Assembly (NCBI GenBank): GCA_934675205.1
Contig: CAKUPQ010000003.1
Coordinates: 124,001-188,000 of the forward strand
DNA length: 64,000 nt
Source: an uncultured Flavobacteriaceae bacterium
Lineage (GTDB): Bacteria > Bacteroidota > Bacteroidia > Flavobacteriales > Flavobacteriaceae
Reading direction: 5' to 3'
Position 1 is the stretch's first letter. Each line of letters starts with the position of its first letter. Of this stretch, positions 24,354-34,700 are shown in pieces. Both the position numbers and the translations under genes were made by a program. The notes below the pieces were generated by a model that was not told the origin of the DNA, did not search any database, and worked only from the letters and a program-made list of their open reading frames with translations.

Positions 24354-26148
24354 TTTTTTTGATTTCTCTCGCAAAGACGCAAAGTCGAAAATTTTAAAAA
24401 TGCTTTGCGACTTTACGTCTTTGCGAGAAATTATAGCACTTAAAATATTCTTTGCGAGAAACAAAAATCCTTTTAATCTGTGTAATCCGTGGCTCAAAAC
24501 AAACAGTATATTGTATCTGTTTTCGCTTACAATACTGTGCTCTTGCGGAGTTTCCAAATCCATCAACCACCAACCCAATACAGATTATGAACATCAAATT
24601 CCGATGGTTACCCAACATTCGGATTCCTTGTTTAGTTCGGGAGAAAATTATTTACTCCAGAATGAATTCGGACAATGGGAATTATATGTTTCGGGCAATC
24701 CGCTTGAGCGAGGACTTGCGATGGGAGCTTTATACGAATCGTTGTTCCACTATCAGGAAAATGTTTTTTTCGGAAAAGTGCAGGAGTTGGTTCCGTCGAA
24801 ATTCAAACAGTCGTTGCTTCGGGAATTTCTGAAATGGTACAACCGAAAAATGTATCTGCACGTTCCTGAAGAATATAAAACAGAAATTTACGGTGTTTCG
24901 CGTTATGCTACCGATGATTACGATTATTTAGCACCCAAATATTTACGCAGTCTTTATTTGCACGGAGCTCACGATATTGGGCATGCCATGCAGGATTTGG
25001 CTTTGGTCGGTTGTTCGTCTGTAGCCTTGTGGGACGATAAAACTACAGACGGAAAGTTGCTTTTAGGGCGGAATTTCGATTTTTATGCAGGCGATGATTT
25101 CGCTAAAAATAAAATCATTGCTTTTGTCAATCCCGATGAGGGAAATCCGTTTGTAATGGTTACTTGGGCAGGAATGGTCGGAGTGGTTTCAGGAATGAAT
25201 AAAGCAGGTTTGACCATTACGATGAATGCCGGAAAATCGGATATTCCGTTAGTGGCTAAAACTCCGATTTCGATTGTGGCAAGAGAAATTTTGCAATATG
25301 CTACTACTATCGAGCAAGCTATCGAGATTGCCCAAAAAAGAGAAGTTTTTGTGTCAGAATCCTTGATGATAGGCAGTGCAATAGACCGAAAAGCAGTACT
25401 TATTGAAATGTCTCCTGAAAATTTTGGAGTATTTGAGGTCGAAAATTCCTCCCAGCTTATTTGCTCGAATCATTTCAGAAGCGAAGCCTATCAAAACGAT
25501 GAAAATAACAGCCAACATATTTTGGAAAGTCATTCGCAGTATCGGTTTGACCGAATGCAAGAAATCTTGTCCGAGCAATCAAAGATGAATCCGCAAAATG
25601 TTGCTGAACTCTTGCGAAATACAGAAGGATTGCAAAGCCAAAAAATCGGTTACGGAAACGAAAAAGCACTCAATCAATTGTTAGGGCATCATTCGGTGAT
25701 TTTTCAACCTGAAGATTTACTCGTTTGGGTTTCGTCAAGTCCGTATCAGTTGGGCGAATTTGTCGCTTATGATTTAAATAAAATATTTTCTTCGGATAAA
25801 AGTGAATTTACTTCACAACATCAAAAACAGCTGACTATTTCTAGAGATGATTTTGCCGATTCCGACACATTTAAAAATTACGAACGATTCCGAATTGAAG
25901 AACGTAAAATAAATAAAGCTCTTTCTGGAAAACTGGATTTAACTCCTTCGGAAATACGGAATTATCAGCAGTTAAACCCTGATTTGTGGTCGGTTTATTA
26001 CAAAATCGGGAAATATTATTACGATAAAGGTTATTATACAGCTTCGGAAATAGAATTTAGAAAAGCACTTTCCAAAGAAATTACTACCTTGCCTGACCAA
26101 AGAAATATCGAGAAATATCTCCGGATAATAGACAAGAAATTAAGATGA
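24340..26148 (+). CDS. C45-type autoproteolytic acyltransferase/hydrolase, predicted lipoprotein
   Basis: The core has the acyl-CoA:6-aminopenicillanate acyltransferase (C45, Ntn) pattern. The nucleophile Cys (residue 225 from this start) lies in LALVGCSSVALWDD, then GRNFDFY and TWAGMVGVVSGMNKAGL. The C-terminal ~90 residues are helical with a TPR-like repeat. The first ~60 residues come from two palindromic repeats (24363-24430 and 24466-24494), so the reading frame crosses repeats; a lipoprotein signal LFSLTILCSCG follows. A start at TTG 24511 would give a short, signal-only N-terminus. The enzyme could form an ester or amide in the pigment. Confidence 0.75.
   Translation: MKKYNFFDFSRKDAKSKILKMLCDFTSLREIIALKIFFARNKNPFNLCNPWLKTNSILYLFSLTILCSCGVSKSINHQPNTDYEHQIPMVTQHSDSLFSSGENYLLQNEFGQWELYVSGNPLERGLAMGALYESLFHYQENVFFGKVQELVPSKFKQSLLREFLKWYNRKMYLHVPEEYKTEIYGVSRYATDDYDYLAPKYLRSLYLHGAHDIGHAMQDLALVGCSSVALWDDKTTDGKLLLGRNFDFYAGDDFAKNKIIAFVNPDEGNPFVMVTWAGMVGVVSGMNKAGLTITMNAGKSDIPLVAKTPISIVAREILQYATTIEQAIEIAQKREVFVSESLMIGSAIDRKAVLIEMSPENFGVFEVENSSQLICSNHFRSEAYQNDENNSQHILESHSQYRFDRMQEILSEQSKMNPQNVAELLRNTEGLQSQKIGYGNEKALNQLLGHHSVIFQPEDLLVWVSSSPYQLGEFVAYDLNKIFSSDKSEFTSQHQKQLTISRDDFADSDTFKNYERFRIEERKINKALSGKLDLTPSEIRNYQQLNPDLWSVYYKIGKYYYDKGYYTASEIEFRKALSKEITTLPDQRNIEKYLRIIDKKLR
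24363..24430. repeat. Palindromic repeat of the TCTCGCAAAGACGCAAAG type
   Basis: The left arm TTTCTCTCGCAAAGACGCAA and the right arm ending TCTTTGCGAGAAA are near-exact reverse complements around an AT-rich centre. A partial copy of the arm end follows at about 24451-24461. It lies inside the open frame of the C45-type gene and distorts its N-terminus. Confidence 0.7.
24466..24494. repeat. Half copy of the GCCAC/GTGGC repeat
   Basis: The right arm of the family at 497 and 4953 (CCTTTTAATCTGTGTAATCC then GTGGC) occurs alone here, next to the other palindrome. The second arm is missing. Confidence 0.6.
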
Positions 26149-27440
26149 TTCCAAAAATAGAATTAGCCTCAATCCACGAAATAAAAACGTTTCAGGAAGA
26201 AAAACTTCGTGAATCGTTGCGTTACATAAACCAAAAATCGCCTTTTTATCAAGCGATGTTTTCTAAAAACGGAATTGACATTTCTCAAATCAGAACCCTC
26301 GAAGATTTAAGGCTCCTTCCGGTTACCACTAAAACAGATTTACAGCTTCACAACAAAGATTTCTTCTGTGTTCCGATGTCTGAAATCATTGATTATTCGA
26401 CTACTTCGGGTACTTTAGGGAAACCGGTTTCGTTCGGGCTTACCGATAATGATTTAGAGCGATTGGCTTATAACGAAGCCATTTCATTGGCTTGTTCGGG
26501 TATCCAAAAAGGCGATGTAGTGCAGTTGATGACCACCATCGACAGGCGTTTTGTAGCAGGATTGGCTTATTTTTTAGGACTTCGTAAACTCGGAGCAGGA
26601 GCGATTCGCATCGGAGCGGGCACTCCGCAATTGCAATGGGATTCTATTTTGGAAAATCAACCGAAATATCTGATTGCTGTACCTTCTTTTTTGCTCAAAA
26701 TGATAGAATATGCAGAAGCAAACGAAATAGACTATCGCAATTCGAGCGTAAAAGGAGTGGTTTGTATTGGAGAAGCCTTGCGAAATCAGGATTTATCCAA
26801 CAGCATCTTAACCGATAAAATTCTCTCTAAATGGAATATTGAGTTGTATTCGACCTATGCTTCAACCGAAATGAGTACCGCTTTTACAGAATGTGAATTT
26901 CAAAACGGAGGACATCACCATCCCGAGCTTATAATTATTGAAGTTTTGGATGATGACAACAAGCCTGTGGCAGAAGGAGAATCAGGCGAACTCACCATCA
27001 CCACCTTGGGAGTCGAAGCAATGCCTTTACTTCGCTTTAAAACTGGAGATATGGTTCAGGTTTTTTCCGAAAAGTGTAAATGTGGCCGAAATACCCAAAG
27101 AGTAGGTCCTGTTTTGGGTAGAAAAGAACAGATGATTAAGTACAAAGGAACCACGATTTATCCGCCTGCTATCTATGATTTGCTTAAATTTTTTGACCAA
27201 GTTGAGTTGTATCTTATCGAGCTTTATACGAACGAAACGGGAAATGACGACATCTTGATTCGAGTAGCTTCGAGCGATACTTCGTATGAGTTTCTAAATC
27301 AAATCAAAGAATATTTACAATCCAAATTAAGAGTAACTCCTAAAGTAGAGTTTGCTCCGTTTGCAGAACTGAATCCTATCGTTTTTGATCCGAAAAGCAG
27401 AAAACCGATTTATTTGGTGGATAGGAGAGAGAGAAAATAA
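26145..27440 (+). CDS. Phenylacetate-CoA ligase-like AMP-forming ligase
   Basis: The 431-residue protein is of PaaK type: YSTTSGTLGKPVSF adenylation motif near residues 86-97, YSTYASTEMSTAF, TTLGVEAMPLLRFKTGDMV and a C-terminal cap. It lacks the length of full acyl-CoA synthetases, as usual for PaaK. Its ATG overlaps the TGA of the C45 gene (ATGA), so it is in that operon. It may activate an aromatic acid such as the hydroxycinnamate starter of the polyene, or load an ACP; no experimental link can be seen. Confidence 0.83.
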   Translation: MIPKIELASIHEIKTFQEEKLRESLRYINQKSPFYQAMFSKNGIDISQIRTLEDLRLLPVTTKTDLQLHNKDFFCVPMSEIIDYSTTSGTLGKPVSFGLTDNDLERLAYNEAISLACSGIQKGDVVQLMTTIDRRFVAGLAYFLGLRKLGAGAIRIGAGTPQLQWDSILENQPKYLIAVPSFLLKMIEYAEANEIDYRNSSVKGVVCIGEALRNQDLSNSILTDKILSKWNIELYSTYASTEMSTAFTECEFQNGGHHHPELIIIEVLDDDNKPVAEGESGELTITTLGVEAMPLLRFKTGDMVQVFSEKCKCGRNTQRVGPVLGRKEQMIKYKGTTIYPPAIYDLLKFFDQVELYLIELYTNETGNDDILIRVASSDTSYEFLNQIKEYLQSKLRVTPKVEFAPFAELNPIVFDPKSRKPIYLVDRRERK

Positions 27441-27444
27441 ATTT

Positions 27445-27900
27445 TTAGTTTTTTGCTTTAATCGTCCATTCAAAATCAAATTCCGAAACCTGTTCTCCTT
27501 TTTGGTTAGTTCCGATAGACTTCATCCAACAAGTTTGTCCTTCTCCGGTTTCGATTGCCTTTTGGATTGCTTCTTCAATTTTGTGTCCGTCAGTACAGGT
27601 AAACGTAATTTTTCCTGTTGCTTTTTTGGTAAAATTACTCTTATTGGAAAATACCAACATCGAGATTTTCTTTCCGCTTTTTTGGATGTGGTACATTACC
27701 AATGCTCCTGTCGAAAGTTCGGCTGCCATTGCCTGAACCGCAAAATACATTGACTTAAACGGATTTTGGTTTATCCATTTATGGGTTACGGTTGCTGCAC
27801 ATTGATTTTCGTTTATGGTTTCAACCCTTACTCCGCTTATATAAGCAGAGGGGAGTTTAAACATCAGAAACCTATGTAATTTTGAAGGAGTAAATTCCAT
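27445..27900 (-). CDS. DUF4442 hot-dog fold protein (thioesterase-like)
   Basis: The 151-residue protein has the DUF4442 layout: an opening that includes KLPSAYISGVRVETIN, then WINQNPFKSMYFAVQAMAAELSTG and a long terminal strand set. DUF4442 is related to hot-dog thioesterases; the Asn-Pro-x-x-S-x-Y-F-A motif takes the place of the active-site helix. It is convergent with the ligase gene with only four bases between stops, so it marks the end of the cluster on this strand. Substrate unknown. Confidence 0.83.
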   Translation of the reverse strand: MEFTPSKLHRFLMFKLPSAYISGVRVETINENQCAATVTHKWINQNPFKSMYFAVQAMAAELSTGALVMYHIQKSGKKISMLVFSNKSNFTKKATGKITFTCTDGHKIEEAIQKAIETGEGQTCWMKSIGTNQKGEQVSEFDFEWTIKAKN

Positions 27901-28218
27901 AAAGATATTTTTTGAAAAACAAATTTAGCTAAAAAATATCTTAATCTCTTATTATTGTTAATTAGTTTCAGGCTTATAGTTGTAAAGATATAATCTGTAA
28001 TACAGTGACTTTTCAGGATAAGTAATGTAATGATTTGGTCTGTAATTAGTCCCTACGGAGCAGTGTCAGATAGATTTATTTGTAGAAAATGACTTTAAAT
28101 TGTTGTTTGAAAACAATTTCCTTTTGTTAAATAAAAGTTAAATTACAGTACTTTGTATTGCATAGTATTTGTTTTTAGATATATATTTGCATCAGATAAT
28201 ACTATATGTTTTTTTAAG
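27901..28218. other. Intergenic region, no gene seen
   Basis: This 318-base stretch between divergent genes holds no supported open frame. It contains the promoter region of the 28219 gene (TATATTTG at 28182) and, on the other strand, should hold the promoter of the DUF4442 gene, which I could not pinpoint. Confidence 0.6.
28182..28189 (+). promoter_or_regulatory. -7 promoter element for the DUF4870 gene
   Basis: TATATTTG fits TAnnTTTG. A TTG at 28158-28160, 21 bases upstream, could serve as the -33 part. The position shows that the true start is the ATG at 28219, not an upstream TTG. Confidence 0.55.
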
Positions 28219-28674
28219 ATGGAAAATAACAACCACAAATTGACTGCAACAGGAATACATTTAGGGATTCTGACACAATATATAATTCCGTTTGGAAATT
28301 TTATTGTTCCGATAATTCTTTGGAGCATCGGTTCAAAAAAGTCTGAATTTATAAATCACAACGGAAAACAAGTTATTAATTTTCAGTTGAGTGTATTTGT
28401 GTATTCTGCAATAATGTGCATTATTACTATTCCGATTATAATTTTCAGCATAATGAAAAACGTACTGATTTCCCAATATACAGAAAACGGAGATTTTTAT
28501 GTGCAGAAAATAGATTTCGCAAATTTATCTGTCATAGGAAGTATCGGAATACTATTGATATTGTTTTTGATAATTATGAAAATAGCAGAAATATTTTTAG
28601 CCATATACGGAGCTGTCAAAGCTTCAAACGGAATTTTATGGAAATATCCTTTTACGATAAACTTTATTAAATAA
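28219..28674 (+). CDS. DUF4870 domain membrane protein
   Basis: The 151-residue product (from ATG 28219) opens with a DUF4870-like MENNNHKLTATGIHLGILTQ. Three to four hydrophobic segments follow, including the family pattern FINHNGKQVINFQLS. DUF4870 proteins are small helical membrane proteins without a known activity. It stands alone on the plus strand before a PadR operon with about 80 bases of AT-rich spacer that resembles dispersed repeats. Confidence 0.8.
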   Translation: MENNNHKLTATGIHLGILTQYIIPFGNFIVPIILWSIGSKKSEFINHNGKQVINFQLSVFVYSAIMCIITIPIIIFSIMKNVLISQYTENGDFYVQKIDFANLSVIGSIGILLILFLIIMKIAEIFLAIYGAVKASNGILWKYPFTINFIK

Positions 28675-28755
28675 GGTTACGAGATTATGAAGTTACGAAG
28701 GTACAAAGTCCGAACTTCATAACCTCAAAACCTCAAAATTTTATACCTAAAAAAA

Positions 28756-29088
28756 ATGAACATAGAAAACACAAAAGCACAAATGCGAAAGGGAGTTTTG
28801 GAGTTTTGTATCTTGTCTGTCTTAAAACAGAAAGAGGCTTATACTTCGGAGATTCTCGACACGCTCAAAAACGCAAAGTTACTCGTTGTGGAGGGGACGA
28901 TTTATCCGCTTCTGACACGACTGAAAAATGACGGATTACTCAATTATAGATGGGAAGAATCCACAAGCGGACCTCCCAGAAAATATTATGAGCTGACAAA
29001 GGACGGAGAAACTTTTTTAGAAGGTTTAGCCGAAACTTGGAACGAACTATCACAAGCTGTAACCATTATTACTAACCAAAAATCGTAA
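28756..29088 (+). CDS. PadR-family transcriptional regulator
   Basis: The 110-residue protein has the winged-helix pattern RKGVLEFCILSVLKQKEAYTSEIL, then VVEGTIYPLLTRLKNDGLL and PPRKYYELTKDGETFL. It is five bases before the PspC-domain gene, an arrangement found often in Bacteroidetes, where PadR controls the membrane protein made from the next gene. It probably represses its own operon in response to a small ligand or membrane state. Confidence 0.92.
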   Translation: MNIENTKAQMRKGVLEFCILSVLKQKEAYTSEILDTLKNAKLLVVEGTIYPLLTRLKNDGLLNYRWEESTSGPPRKYYELTKDGETFLEGLAETWNELSQAVTIITNQKS

Positions 29089-29093
29089 CCAAA

Positions 29094-30749
29094 ATGAATA
29101 AAACCGTAAACATAAATTTAGGAGGAATGTTCTTCCATATTGACGAAGATGCGTATCTGAAATTATCGAGATATTTTGAGGCAATCAAAAAGCAACTATC
29201 GGATTCTGACGGAAAAGCCGAAATAATGTCGGATATCGAATATCGGATATCGGAATTATTTTCTGAAAAACTAAAATCGGACAAACAGGTTATTTCGATG
29301 AAAGATTTGGACGAGGTAATTGCCGTAATGGGAGAACCACAGGATTATCGCATTGATGATGAAGAACCCAAAACGCAACCGACTTACAGTTCGACAAAAA
29401 CCAAAAAACTGTATCGAGATACAGACGGAGGAATTTTAGGAGGAGTTTTGGCAGGACTGGGACATTATTTCGGAATTGACAAAGTATGGTTGCGAATTAT
29501 TGCACTTATTTTGTTTTTCTTCTACGGAACAGGAATTTTGCTGTACATTATCCTTTGGATAGTAATTCCCGAAGCTAAAACAACTTCCGAAAAATTGGAA
29601 ATGAAAGGCGAAGCGGTCAATATTTCTAATATTGAGAAAAAAGTACGTGAAGAATTTGATACTATTACTCAAAAAGTAAGCGATATTGACTACCAAAAAT
29701 ACGGGAACAAGGTTCAGGACGGAGCCAAAAAAGTCGGAAATTCCATTGGAGATTTTTTTTTAGGATTTTTCAAGGTCATCGGTAAAATCATCGGAGTTTT
29801 TGTCATCATCTTATCTGTAACAGCTTTGGTTTCGTTGATAATTGCCTTGATTACATTGGGTTCTACTGCTTATTTTCAGTTGCCTTGGATGGGAATTTCA
29901 GAGACTTTCAACTATTCGGAAGTGCCGATTTGGGTTTTGGCAATGTTGTTTTTATTGGCAATCGGAATTCCGTTTGTAGCTCTTATGATTTTGGGATTCC
30001 GAATTCTGATTTCGAATTCAAAACCTTTCGGAAGAATTTTTAATTACACTTTATTTGCAACTTGGATTATTTCGATATTGGCTTTAATCATCATCGGAAT
30101 CAAACAAACAAACGAAGTGGCTTTTGAAGAAAAAGTATCGGAAACTCAACAGATATACATTCAGCCAAGCGATACACTTCACGTTAATTTGCTTGGAAAC
30201 GAAAGGTTTAACAACCGCAACCGACATACGAAATTCAAATTGGTTTTGGACGAAAACGAAAACGAAGTAATGTATTCGAACAATCTCAAATTACATTTCA
30301 AAAAAACCAAAGAAAGTCAACCTTATGTGGTTGTGAGTAAAATTGCAGAGGGAAATTCGCTTATCAATGCCAAAAAAAGAGCAGAAGAAGTAAAATATAA
30401 TTTTATATTAAACGAAAAACAACTTATTTTTGATGATTATTTGTTGGTTGATTTAAAGAGTAAATTCAGAAACCAAGCGGTTAAAATTGAGGTGTTTATT
30501 CCTGAAAATCAAGTGTTTTATGTAGAAAGAAATAGTGATGATTACCGATACAATATCTATATAGATGGAGGTAATGTAAGTGCTAATCATTTTTACGTTT
30601 TTGAAGGAAATACTTACAAATGCTTGGATTGTGTAACCGAAAAAATTGAGCCTGAACAACCTCAAATCACAAACGATACTGTTTTGGCAGTTCCCGAAAA
30701 AGGAAGATTGGAAGTCGGAGATGACGGTACGATTATCAAAACTCCCTAA
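29094..30749 (+). CDS. PspC-domain membrane protein
   Basis: The 551-residue protein has an N-terminal globular segment (about 1-100), a PspC domain (about 100-160: DGGILGGVLAGLGHYFGI, then a hydrophobic helix), further membrane helices, and a long C-terminal extracytoplasmic beta-rich region. PspC domains act in envelope stress responses. It is in an operon with the PadR gene and the DUF2807 lipoprotein. The operon layout implies a membrane sensor or stress-response role; the ligand is unknown. Confidence 0.85.
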   Translation: MNKTVNINLGGMFFHIDEDAYLKLSRYFEAIKKQLSDSDGKAEIMSDIEYRISELFSEKLKSDKQVISMKDLDEVIAVMGEPQDYRIDDEEPKTQPTYSSTKTKKLYRDTDGGILGGVLAGLGHYFGIDKVWLRIIALILFFFYGTGILLYIILWIVIPEAKTTSEKLEMKGEAVNISNIEKKVREEFDTITQKVSDIDYQKYGNKVQDGAKKVGNSIGDFFLGFFKVIGKIIGVFVIILSVTALVSLIIALITLGSTAYFQLPWMGISETFNYSEVPIWVLAMLFLLAIGIPFVALMILGFRILISNSKPFGRIFNYTLFATWIISILALIIIGIKQTNEVAFEEKVSETQQIYIQPSDTLHVNLLGNERFNNRNRHTKFKLVLDENENEVMYSNNLKLHFKKTKESQPYVVVSKIAEGNSLINAKKRAEEVKYNFILNEKQLIFDDYLLVDLKSKFRNQAVKIEVFIPENQVFYVERNSDDYRYNIYIDGGNVSANHFYVFEGNTYKCLDCVTEKIEPEQPQITNDTVLAVPEKGRLEVGDDGTIIKTP

Positions 30750-30820
30750 CCCCTAAAAAGGGAATTAGTAGGCAGTGTTCAAACCATTAACCAATAACTT
30801 TAAACCTTAAACAAAAAAAT

Positions 30821-31693
30821 ATGATACAATTAATCCTACGAATAACAAAATTCTGTTTAGCATTGCTGCTCACTATATTTTTGGGTAGCTGTAAAGTAGA
30901 GGTAGAAACTCCGATTTTTAACTCTATTAAAGGAAGTGGCAATGTCACTACCGAAAAGAGGGAAATTCCCGATGATTTTGATAAAATTAAGGTTTCAGCC
31001 ACACTTAAAGTAGAACTTGAACAGGCTTCTGATTTTGAAATTATTGTGGAGGCAGATGATAATATTCTTCCTTATATTGTTACGGAAGTTTCCGGAAATA
31101 CGCTTAATGTGTACTATGATAATATTTCGATTAGAAACCCCAAAGAAGCAAAAATTTATGTAAAAATGCCTAAAATTTCGGAATTATCAGCCTCATCATC
31201 ATCAGAGATCGAAACTAAAAAACCGATTCAATCCGATGATTTGATTCTGAAAGCAAGTAGTACAGCTGATATTAAACTATACAAAATAACTGCTACATCT
31301 ATAATTGCAGAAGCGAGTAGTTCGTCTGATATCGAAATCGGAAGTGTTTATACAACAAGTTTCAAGGCTCAAAGTTCATCAACTGCGGATATTGACATCG
31401 AATACATCGAATCAGACAAAATCGACCTGACAGCAAATAGTAGTTCGGATATTGAACTAAAAGGAAAAGCCTTGGATTTGTCTGCCAAAACATCATCAAC
31501 GGGAACAATAGATGCGAAAGAATTGCTTGTGAATAATGTAACGGCTTCGTCTTCGAGTAGTTCTAAAATATCTGTTTATCCAATAGTTTCGCTTACTGCA
31601 AAAGCTACTTCTGCATCGAGTGTTTACTATTATAACGAACCCAAAACGATTGATAAAAATACTTCTTCATCAGGAAGTGTTAAGAGGAAATAA
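30821..31693 (+). CDS. DUF2807 (head GIN domain) lipoprotein
   Basis: A lipoprotein signal ends LTIFLGSCK with the lipidated Cys at about residue 24. The mature protein is a beta-helix-like GIN domain: IKGSGNVTTEKREIPDDFDK, followed by serine-rich repeated strands such as ASSSSDIEIG. The length of 290 is in the normal range. It lies 71 bases after the PspC gene and before a bidirectional terminator, and probably acts at the cell surface in the same operon. Confidence 0.88.
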   Translation: MIQLILRITKFCLALLLTIFLGSCKVEVETPIFNSIKGSGNVTTEKREIPDDFDKIKVSATLKVELEQASDFEIIVEADDNILPYIVTEVSGNTLNVYYDNISIRNPKEAKIYVKMPKISELSASSSSEIETKKPIQSDDLILKASSTADIKLYKITATSIIAEASSSSDIEIGSVYTTSFKAQSSSTADIDIEYIESDKIDLTANSSSDIELKGKALDLSAKTSSTGTIDAKELLVNNVTASSSSSSKISVYPIVSLTAKATSASSVYYYNEPKTIDKNTSSSGSVKRK

Positions 31694-31716
31694 TGTAAAG
31701 GTTTCTGTTATAAACC

Positions 31717-31752
31717 AAAAAAGCACAAAGATTATAAATCTTTGTGCTTTTT
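31717..31752 (+). terminator. Hairpin terminator after the DUF2807 gene
   Basis: AAAAAGCACAAAGAT pairs with ATCTTTGTGCTTTTTT around a short TATAA loop, ending in a T run. It closes the PadR-PspC-DUF2807 operon and is symmetrical enough to serve both directions. Confidence 0.8.
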
Positions 31753-31753
31753 T

Positions 31754-31786
31754 AATCCTGACAGGTTTTTAAAATCTGTCAGGATT
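31754..31786 (-). terminator. Hairpin terminator after the RND efflux operon
   Basis: AATCCTGACAG (31754) pairs with CTGTCAGGATT (31776). On the minus strand it follows the RND gene stop at 31798, so it could end that transcript. Confidence 0.6.
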
Positions 31787-31797
31787 TTTAATTATTT

Positions 31798-34700
31798 TCA
31801 CTTCTCAAACTCCTCTTTAATTTCTTTATGTTCATAATCGGCTATGATTTCTTGAGCATAATCGACTTTTTCTTTATTTTTGGTAAATCGTCTTGTGATT
31901 CCGTCAAAAACAGAATATACAACCGGAACGATAACCAGAGTCAGGAATAAAGACGAAATCAATCCTCCGATAATTACCCAAGCTAAACCATTATTCATTT
32001 CGGCTGCTGCTCCTGATGCTGTTGCAATCGGAATCATACCGAATACCATCGCAATGGTGGTCATCATAATCGGACGTAACCTAGCGTGGTTGGCTTGAAT
32101 AAGTGCTGTTTTGGTATCTTCGCCTGCTTCTCTTCTGTGGTTGGTAAAATCCACAATCAGAATCGCATTTTTGGCAACGAGTCCGATAAGCATAATCATT
32201 CCCAAAATGGTAAATATATTCAGTGAATTATTGGTCAAGGCCAAAATCACCATTACTCCGATAAGTGCCAACGGAATTGAGAACAATACTACAAATGGAT
32301 GTACATAACTGTTATAAAGTGCCACCATTACCAGATAAACCAAGATAATCGCAGCCAATAACGCAATTCCCAAAGTTCCGAAACCTTCACCTTGCATTTC
32401 CATATCTCCACCCCACATATAGCTAACTCCTGTTGGTTTTTCGAGCTGAGAGAAAGCAATTTCCCATTGAGCTGCTACGTCTCCTACAGGACGACCGATA
32501 ACTTGAGAACGAACCGTTACAGAAGGACTTTTATCTCTACGTTCCAAAACACTTGGACCTGAACCTTGCTGAATGTCAGCAAACTGACTCAAACGAATTT
32601 TTTCTCCGTCTTTATTAACAAAAATAATGTTTTGTACGTCTTTGATGTCAGAACGGTTGAATTCGTCATAACGAATGTTGATGTCATATTCATATTCACC
32701 AGCACGGAATTTCGCATCTGTATTTCCACTAAAAGCAGTTTGCATCGTCATTCCGACAGTTCCTAAATCAAGCCCTAAACGAGACATTTTATCTCTATCT
32801 ACCTGAACTGTGATTTCAGGGTTTCCGTCTTCTACGGAAAGTTCAACTTCAGACGTACCTGCAATTTGCAAAAGTTCAGCTTCAGCTTTTTTAGCAAATT
32901 CCATTGCACTATCCAAGTCAGGACCTACCACAACCAATTGCAACGGAGCATCGTCTGCACCCATCATTCCTACCGGAACAATCGTAATTTTAGCATCAAC
33001 CAAATATTCCTGAAGTTCTCTTTTTAGCTTGGCTGCATAAATAAAGGTGTTGTCTGTTCTTTGTTTTTTGTCAACTAATTCTACAGAAATCTCTGATTTA
33101 TATGCTGTTGCCTGAGTCGAACCAAAACCTCCACTGGTTTCTCCGACTTTGGTAATCTGACTTATAATTTCAGGTTTTTCAGACAGATATCTTTCGGTTT
33201 TTTGAGTAATGAAATTCGTTTGTTCCAAAGAAGCATCTTTCGGAAGTTCGATTTGTACCAAGAATTCTCCTCTATCCATTTTCGGGAAAAACTCTCCTCC
33301 GATGAATCCGGCTCCAACTAAGGTAAATGAACCAAAGAACAAGATAACAGCACTCAAAAGTGTGATGATTTTATTTCTTCTGCTTTTCAATGCCCACTCC
33401 AAAATTCCCGAAATCCAATGTGTAAATGCTTCAATTCTTCCTTCAAACCAAAGAATTATTCTTCCGAAAAAGGTTTTATTTGAAACGTGTTCTAATTTTC
33501 CGAATCTTGACGAAAGCCAAGGCACTAATGTAAACGAAGCCAGGAACGAGAAAGCTGTTGCAATCATTACCGTTACAGCAAACTGACGGATAATGTTTGA
33601 CACCAAATCGTTACTCAACGTAATCGGAAGGAATACCACGATGATTACAAGGGTAATCCCGACAACTGTAAACCCGATTTCGGAAGCTCCGTCATAAGCA
33701 GCACGGACTTTGTTTTTACCCATTTCCATGTGTCTGTGGATATTTTCCAAAACCACAATCGCATCATCGACCAAGATACCTACAACTAGCGAAAGTGCTA
33801 CCAAACTCATCAAATTCAACGTGAATCCCATAAAATAAATTCCGATGAAAGTTGCAATAAGCGAAGCCGGAATTGTAATCATTACGATAAAGGCATTTCT
33901 CATACTGTGCAAGAACAACAACATTACTGCTGCTACCAAGAAAATAGCCAAGAAAATATCGAAAATTACGTTGTTGGCTGCAGTTAGTGTAAATTCACTT
34001 GTATCGTTAGCAATATTCAACTTAACATTGTTTGCTGCATAATCTGATTCAATTTCTTGAACTGATTTTCTGATAAGCTCACTTACCGCTACCGCATTGG
34101 CATCAGATTGTTTTAGAACCTGAATCAAAATCGCATTTTCTTGATCGTTTCGAGCTAATTTCTCAACGTCTTTTTGAGTATCACGAACTTCAGCTACATC
34201 TCTCAAACGGATTTGAACTCCGTTTTTCTCTTTGATAATAAGGTTTTGAAGTTCTTGAACATCTTTATATTTTCCTGCCAGACGAATAAGCGTTGTATTT
34301 TCTCTGGTTTTTACGTTTCCGGTAGGGAAGTCCAGGTTTGAAGCCATAACCGCTTGTCTGATTTCAGGAACAGACAACCCGAAACCTTCCAGTTTTTCCT
34401 GGTTGATGTTCACCTGAATTTCTCTTTCTTCACCTCCAACTAAGTTAACTTGTGCTACTCCGGGAACACGTGATAGCGTCGGTTGGATTTTTTTGTCTAA
34501 TAAGTCAAAAAATTCCACTTCGTCCATATCTCCGGTTGCTGCAATAGTGATAATCGGTAAGTCATCCATCGAGAATTTCACTAATGACGGAGGATCTGCA
34601 TCATCAGGTAAATCTGCCAAAACAGCATTTACTTTACGTTGAGCATCATTCAGAGCATAGTTTGTGTCTGTACCCGGATTCAACTGAATCATTACGACCG

